From positions 1 to 25,516 of the forward strand of contig SDUX01000039.1 in assembly GCA_008729055.1 (NCBI GenBank): a stretch of 25,516 nt of DNA, read 5' to 3'. Under the pieces are notes generated by a model. It had not been told where the DNA came from, did no database searches, and was given only the letters and a program-made list of their open reading frames with translations. Below, in pieces: positions 21,951 through 25,516 of the stretch (position 1 is the first letter of the stretch; every line of letters starts with the position of its first letter). A program made the position numbers and the translations under genes. The DNA is from Pyropia haitanensis. Lineage: Eukaryota > Rhodophyta > Bangiophyceae > Bangiales > Bangiaceae.

Positions 21951-22341
21951 GCACGGCAAACCCCAAGGCAACAGAGCAGGCGGGCACCACGAGCGTCATC
22001 GCCGACGGGAAACGAGTCAAGACGGTTTCCAGTACTGTAAACGTCGGCTCGGCGTCCGACCCCCCCGCCAGACGAGTTGTTTGTAATTCCAAATTCGCAA
22101 AACCATTTATAAAGTCCAATTGACCACTCGGCAAAACAAATCGCGCACAGCGGCACATTCAGCACCCCTCCCGTGGCAGCGATCTGTGTTTGAGGCACCA
22201 CAACGCCGTCCCACTATTCTCACGTGTATGCCCGAGGCCACGATGAAGCGCCTGCCTGAGCAACTTCCAGAATAGAGCAATGCATTTAACGCCGGTGACC
22301 TGAAAAGTACCAATTGGGAATCCTGGTACAACAAGTAGAAA
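21951..22341. other. Intergenic sequence downstream of the helicase relic
   Basis: About 390 bp between the minisatellite and the stop codon of the minus-strand helicase frame. Composition returns to near average, with AT-richer parts at about 22075-22135. TTTATAAA (22105-22112) is palindromic. On the minus strand this would be the 3' flank of the helicase gene; I see no clear AATAAA polyadenylation signal. No open frame here looks coding. Confidence 0.5.
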
Positions 22342-23568
22342 TCAATTGCGTTGGGACTTGATTCCACTGTAAGGATTTCCGGGCCGAGCCAAGTGAGTGT
22401 TTATAGTACTATAAACACTCACTTGGGGTGCCCATTCTGAGTCGACCCCTTTGCATGCCCATGGTACCAGTAAACATTGGCACGACTTTTTTATACCGTG
22501 TACAGACACTAGAGAGGCAACACTCCCAAAGCGTTCGCCAGCACAGGCGCAAACAGCACAACGTTGGGCAGCGTCAACCCGGATGTCAACCACTGTGCAA
22601 ATGACCGTGAAGACACACCGTCTAGGGAGTCGCCCCAGTCGAGGATATTCCTGGGGAAGGCGTACGCAGCGCCTCACCGCGTCGTCTGCCCCCGGCGCGT
22701 CGTCAGGCCACGTCCAAGCAGTGTGGCAGCGCTGCTGAAGGGCGACAGAAAAGAGCGGCCGCTGCATCGTCATGCCCGTACGGGCACGTGCCATTTGCAG
22801 CATTGCCACACGAATGGTAAACGCCCATGGGCACTTGAGGTTGCCGCGTTGTCCTCGAGCGTGCAGACCAAAAACCCCAACAGATGGGATGACCACGCTT
22901 GGTGGCAGCCCACACCCCGTACACGTACCTTCGGGCTCGCCTTGCTCTGGGTACACAGGAATCCACGGGGGGGACACATTCCTGCACTCGGCACTAGGCG
23001 TTGAGCACACGTTGTCCAATGGACGCTCCGCCGAAGCCGCCGACACGTACCGAGACGTCCGCAAGCACGAACAGCAAATATTCTTGAAACAGGCGGCCGG
23101 CGTATGCCGCCTTGCAGGAACCGACGCGACACGGAAGGCGCAGCACGCTGGGCAAGGCCGTACGCTATCCGCCTGGCGGCTATTCAAGATCGCATTAGCG
23201 GCTCGCCGGCCAAACTCCAACGCTTGAACCGTAGCGTCCCGTACTTGCACATTGGCAACATGCAGAGTGCCCGGGGTGCCCGGGCACGCAGCCGCCAAAG
23301 GCGGCCGGGTCGCCGAGGAGGCCGGCGCGCCACCAAGACTAACCGTCCGCCCGTCTCTGCAGCGGGCACCAACGCCGTCGACGGGGGTTCGATCGACGAC
23401 AAGGCGACGCTGCACAAGGTGAGACTGGACGAGAGCGCTGTGCTCCAGCCAGCCGTCGTTCCGCCTGCCGACGTGGCTCGCACACTGCTTTGCGCCAGAT
23501 TCACAGCCTGCAGTCGGCCGCCCTACACGGGCGCAGGTGCCTCTGCACGCGCTGTCGTCGCCGACCAT
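22342..23568 (-). CDS. Cys-rich C-terminal region of the helicase, 408-codon open frame
   Basis: The frame is open for 408 codons down to TGA at 22342-22344. It carries a run of Cys/His pairs: CPAC at 139-142, H155, C160, CCSC at 165-168, and CTGCGLPP at 216-223 (genomic about 22900-23154). Fungal telomere-linked helicases often end in a module with CxxC, HxxxxC and CxxCxxP groupings, and I place this frame there by resemblance from memory. The ATG at 23568 is unlikely to be a real start; the frame probably continues the helicase after a frame change in the linker. A single-gene, stand-alone zinc protein is the alternative. The last 30 codons overlap the 38-bp palindrome, so the natural stop could lie elsewhere. 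Confidence 0.5.
   Translation of the reverse strand: MVGDDSACRGTCARVGRPTAGCESGAKQCASHVGRRNDGWLEHSALVQSHLVQRRLVVDRTPVDGVGARCRDGRTVSLGGAPASSATRPPLAAACPGTPGTLHVANVQVRDATVQALEFGRRAANAILNSRQADSVRPCPACCAFRVASVPARRHTPAACFKNICCSCLRTSRYVSAASAERPLDNVCSTPSAECRNVSPPWIPVYPEQGEPEGTCTGCGLPPSVVIPSVGVFGLHARGQRGNLKCPWAFTIRVAMLQMARARTGMTMQRPLFSVALQQRCHTAWTWPDDAPGADDAVRRCVRLPQEYPRLGRLPRRCVFTVICTVVDIRVDAAQRCAVCACAGERFGSVASLVSVHGIKKSCQCLLVPWACKGVDSEWAPQVSVYSTINTHLARPGNPYSGIKSQRN
22389..22426. repeat. Perfect 38-bp palindrome
   Basis: CCAAGTGAGTGTTTATAGT at 22389-22407 is followed immediately by its exact reverse complement at 22408-22426, with no spacer. The centre is AT-rich (TTTATAGTACTATAAA). It lies inside the last 30 codons of the minus-strand frame that ends at 22342. 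It could extrude as a cruciform or fold as a hairpin in RNA. It may be a short inserted element, a fused pair of inverted termini, or a site for a dimeric protein; nothing visible decides among these. Confidence 0.9.
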
Positions 23569-24739
23569 GAGGCAGGCCCGATCCGCTGACGCACTTGGCG
23601 GGAAGGCGTTTGAAACTGTCCGAGTATGCTAGCCTCCGCCTCTCTGGGGTTGGGGCTGCCTCTTGCGAGCGCCACGGGCTGGAGCTCCGCAGACGTCCTG
23701 CAGCGTCGGCGCCTGCGAGAGGAAGAGATGGAATGACAGGCGACGGGGGAACCGCCCGAAAGGCCGCAGCTCCCAGTGGAGACGCGTGCGAGTTTCGGGA
23801 GCCTTGTCCGACAATGGACATCGCGGCGGTGGCCAGACCAGCCAGAGGCCTGTTGCTCGCGTGTGTACACACGTCACAGAGCGCAAAGCCGCCTTGAATG
23901 CACGACACGGCGTCCGCTGCTTCCACTCCGTCCATCACCTCGTCGAGGTACGCGCGGCGGCATGGCAGCGGCCCGCTGTCCACCTCTAGGGCCGCCCAGC
24001 GGTCAAAGTCACCCAGCTGATCCAGCCCAATGACGGCCTCTCGGGCGTCGTGTTGGTGCGGCATGTCCGAGTACCCGTCGGGGTTCCACACAACAGCCGT
24101 GCCCCCTTCGCGAAGGCTCCGCGAGAGACGCCCAGACGCTTGCACCAGCGTCATGAGGTTTCGGGCGCCAAGGAAGAAGCCCCAACTCATGTTGGCAAAG
24201 TCCGTGCCGGTTGAAATACCAGGGGAGCCCACAACGACAATGACGCCGACCCCGCCCCGCTTGCGCTGAAGCTCGGCCGCAATCCACGGCGGTGAGCCGC
24301 TGCCTGCCGCCTCGCCAGCCCCCAGGGAGCCGGCCTCTGCCCGGCGATTATCTCTGCCACCAGTGCAGGTCGATACGGACGTCGTGGCTTGGACAACGTG
24401 GACAGTAGAAATGTCGCCATTTGACAATCTCCGGACGTGCACGCGCTTGCCGTGGAAGCGACTCGCGGGCTCCACGTGCTGTCCGTGCCGCGCCTGAGCC
24501 GACGTCCTCCTCCGCCGCCATGGGTGCCTCGCCCCTTGATCCAGGCGCGCCGCCAACCACCAACTGGGCGCCGTCCACTCGGGAATGGAAGCGCAGCACG
24601 TCGACGTCCGGCATCTCGGGACCATCGGCCATCGCGAGTGCAATGGCGAGCGCGTCCGAGATGCCCTCCAAATGCAGGACGGTCTCGAGAAATACGCCCA
24701 CGACGGCACACCGGCTGTGCAGGTCCCCGCTGGGCGCAC
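23501..24739 (-). CDS. Helicase fragment: motifs V and VI and RecQ-type zinc site
   Basis: The 412-codon open frame is helicase-like from about residue 150 on; the first part is probably out-of-frame shadow. Residues 164-172 form the strand GVIVVVGSP. Motif V reads ISTGTDFAN (from 175, genomic about 24217) and motif VI reads QASGRLSR (200-207, about 24119-24142), carrying the arginine-finger-type GR-x-SR. A zinc-site pattern follows: C260 in CRRAYLDEVMDG, C280, C288 and C291 in LCDVC (genomic 23867-23962), like the four-cysteine module of RecQ proteins. After it comes a Ser/Pro/Arg-rich linker until the stop. Spacing and motif order are intact, so this stretch is well preserved. Confidence 0.65.
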   Translation of the reverse strand: MRPAGTCTAGVPSWAYFSRPSCIWRASRTRSPLHSRWPMVPRCRTSTCCASIPEWTAPSWWLAARLDQGARHPWRRRRTSAQARHGQHVEPASRFHGKRVHVRRLSNGDISTVHVVQATTSVSTCTGGRDNRRAEAGSLGAGEAAGSGSPPWIAAELQRKRGGVGVIVVVGSPGISTGTDFANMSWGFFLGARNLMTLVQASGRLSRSLREGGTAVVWNPDGYSDMPHQHDAREAVIGLDQLGDFDRWAALEVDSGPLPCRRAYLDEVMDGVEAADAVSCIQGGFALCDVCTHASNRPLAGLATAAMSIVGQGSRNSHASPLGAAAFRAVPPSPVIPSLPLAGADAAGRLRSSSPWRSQEAAPTPERRRLAYSDSFKRLPAKCVSGSGLPHGRRRQRVQRHLRPCRAADCRL

Positions 24740-24909
24740 GCATGGTGCTTATCTGCTCGAGGACGCGGTCTGCGACAGCCATGTGGAGGGGCGACACCTC
24801 GTAGGGTGTCGAAGACGTCCCCCACCCCGCTTGGTAAACGGCACCGGAGACGCTCGACACAGTAGCGCAGGTTGGCCCGCCGCGTTGACGGTGGTCGTAG
24901 AATGGCCAC
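24348..24909 (-). CDS. Helicase fragment: RxNLRY motif to motif IV, two frames
   Basis: In the same frame as the DEVH fragment, but after its TGA, the sequence STRRANLRYCVERL (about 24847-24888) matches the TxRxNxRYxV motif that opens the second RecA lobe of RecQ-like helicases. Its distance from LTATAP, about 30 codons, is normal. The following helix and strand (MAVADRVLEQI, then VVGVFLETVLHL and ISDALAIAL) and the motif IV-like FHSRVD (about 24573-24590) are in another frame, which stays open to 24348. The residues after FHSRVD, roughly 24350-24570, are Ala/Arg/Gly-rich with a CPRC pair; they match nothing I recognise and may include an intron or decayed sequence. Confidence 0.5.
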
Positions 24910-24954
24910 GGGGCGGGAGGGAGTCCAACCCGTTGCGGCCAGCAGCGGCTGTAC

Positions 24955-25260
24955 TCACCGCACAGGGGCGGTGGCAGTCAAGAGAATAAGCGGACACGGC
25001 AAGCTCGCCAGCACGTCCTTGACAAACACCAATGGGTGCCGAAACGAGCCCCACAGACCCAAAAGGTGCACCTCATCAATGACCACTCGTCCCAGCCGAC
25101 CTTGCGCGTCGAGGCCGCGGATGAGAGCCACAAACTGAGCTCGGTTACGAACAATGACGGTGGCATCCACCACCACCACCGCCACGTCAGGCGCCAGGCG
25201 CTGCGCCCACGACCCAGCGCGGGACGGGCATGCGGGCGGCAGCATCGAGGATGGTGGCAC
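24955..25260 (-). CDS. Helicase fragment: DEVH box to motif III
   Basis: This frame carries the strongest helicase signature. The DEVH box (Walker B, ATP hydrolysis) is at residues 62-65, genomic 25066-25077, preceded by the hydrophobic strand RVVI. WGSFRHPL follows, in the position of the RecQ-type WG-xFRP stretch, and LTATAP (motif III) is at residues 94-99. Upstream, VAVVVVDATVIVRNRAQF matches the strand and helix before the DExH box in RecQ-like proteins. The ATG at 25260 is only the first Met in this frame and probably not a true start, because homologous sequence continues upstream in another frame. It ends at TGA 24955-24957, which lies inside a GTGAGT splice-donor-like word. Confidence 0.6.
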   Translation of the reverse strand: MPPSSMLPPACPSRAGSWAQRLAPDVAVVVVDATVIVRNRAQFVALIRGLDAQGRLGRVVIDEVHLLGLWGSFRHPLVFVKDVLASLPCPLILLTATAPVR

Positions 25261-25516
25261 TGACCGCCCGCGTAGTTGTCAGCACAATGGTCACGGTGGG
25301 ACACCACAGGGAAGCTCGTCGAGAAAAGTCGGCTGCGGCTGCCGCCCCGCGACTACCCATCGGGAGGCGAGGCCAGCACCAGCACCAGCGGCTGCGCAGC
25401 CGCCGCAGCCAGAGCCTCCTCCGTTGACCTGCGCCACAGCCGCCCCTACCGACCGCCGGTGCTGCTCGTGCTGATGCAGCTCGTACTGCTGCTGCTTGGC
25501 GGCGTCGTGCTGGTGC
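25190..25516 (-). other. Helicase segment: approach to P-loop and motif Ia, two frames
   Basis: Part of the broken helicase gene. The frame ending in TAG at 25353-25355 reads STEEALAAAAAQPLVLVLA followed by SPPDG, which resembles the helix and strand leading into Walker A. The next frame continues GSRGA and then TVTIVLTTTRAVSATILDAA (motif Ia-like) up to a TGA at 25187-25189. The expected GKS/GKT is not visible: the junction gives DG then GSRG, so the P-loop lysine is lost or hidden by the frame break. Farther upstream, to the window edge, one frame reads Q/H-rich residues that may be a low-complexity N-terminal linker. Confidence 0.5.

Larger units (their letters stand above)
22342..25516 (-). 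pseudogene. Telomere-linked RecQ-like helicase, broken frame, 5' end outside window
   Basis: Read leftward, the minus strand encodes recognisable pieces of one superfamily 2 RecQ-like helicase in the correct order: a segment before the P-loop, a motif Ia-like strand (TIVLTTTRAV), the DEVH box, LTATAP (motif III), RRANLRY, a motif IV-like FHSRVD, ISTGTD (motif V), QASGRLSR (motif VI), a CRRAYL..CDVC zinc site, and a Cys-rich C-terminal region. Fungal subtelomeric helicases (TLH type) have this layout. The pieces lie in three frames, with changes near 25355, 25190-25225, 24800-24850, 24250-24560 and 23510-23860, plus an in-frame TGA at 24955-24957. Several changes occur within a few bases, which rules out ordinary introns there. 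About 1,050 codons are visible and the N-terminus is missing. A decayed gene is my preferred reading; sequencing indels in an intact gene are a serious alternative, since the neighbouring array also shows indel clusters. Confidence 0.72.

Noticed and set aside
21128..22201. 357-codon minus-strand frame over the minisatellite
   Set aside because: It is Cys/Val/Arg/Gly-rich, repeats with the 198-bp period and runs into the satellite. It is best explained by base composition.
23104..23589. 161-codon plus-strand frame opposite the helicase C-terminal region
   Set aside because: It is antisense to a frame with ordered Cys/His pairs, has no recognisable domain, and is typical of GC-rich shadow frames.
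25190..25250. A 64-nt intron from GTCAGT to GCAG that would join two helicase frames
   Set aside because: The length restores the frame, but the donor is weak and the intron would remove residues matching the helix after motif Ia. I treat this as a frame break, at low certainty.
22342..25516. Euplotes-style programmed +1 frameshifting
   Set aside because: The breaks do not show the AAA-stop slippery context of that system, and nothing else suggests a ciliate.

Overview
The window is eukaryotic DNA, most probably a fungal subtelomere. It has two parts: about 21.4 kb of tandem satellite, and about 4 kb of unique DNA holding the remains of a RecQ-type helicase gene on the minus strand. The fungal call rests on the helicase, which reads like the telomere-linked RecQ helicases (TLH type) of fungal chromosome ends: a DEVH box, a TATAP motif, an RxNLRY motif, QASGRLSR, and a CRRxxL..CDVC zinc site. 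No bacterial gene organisation, rRNA, tRNA or canonical telomere repeat is visible. A centromeric or internal position for the satellite cannot be excluded.

Region 1-21360: a head-to-tail array with a 689-bp period. Thirty-one copies of one landmark (CACTCGTTGC) occur, and most intervals are exactly 689 bp. Each unit is a composite A-A'-B. A and A' are two 172-bp blocks that align without gaps (18 mismatches by my count, about 90% identity). B is a 345-bp block unlike A. Every A' ends in a 10-bp repeat of GTGGGCAAAA type that fits a G-quadruplex pattern and also has phased A4 tracts. Each B carries overlapping hairpins and two CACGTG sites 30 bp apart. Several units are deleted, scrambled or indel-rich (4.4-5.1, 6.5-6.9, 11.4-11.9, 12.8, 13.2-13.5 and 15.4-15.6 kb). 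I see no coding signal: the many long minus-strand frames are shadows of a stop-poor, GC-rich repeat.

Region 21361-22341: the array stops abruptly inside a B block. A very C/A-rich (plus strand) diverged minisatellite follows, with three copies spaced 198 and 191 bp, and then about 390 bp of ordinary-looking sequence with no gene.

Region 22342-25516: a RecQ-like helicase gene read leftward toward the array, with its 5' end outside the window. Recognisable helicase segments are all present in the right order but spread over three reading frames, with an in-frame TGA and a degenerate Walker A region. It is either a decayed copy or an intact gene broken by sequencing indels or unrecognised introns. 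A perfect 38-bp palindrome lies inside the last codons.

A possible link between the parts: RecQ-family enzymes unwind G-quadruplexes, and the helicase relic borders an array carrying about one quadruplex motif per unit. This is inference from proximity only.
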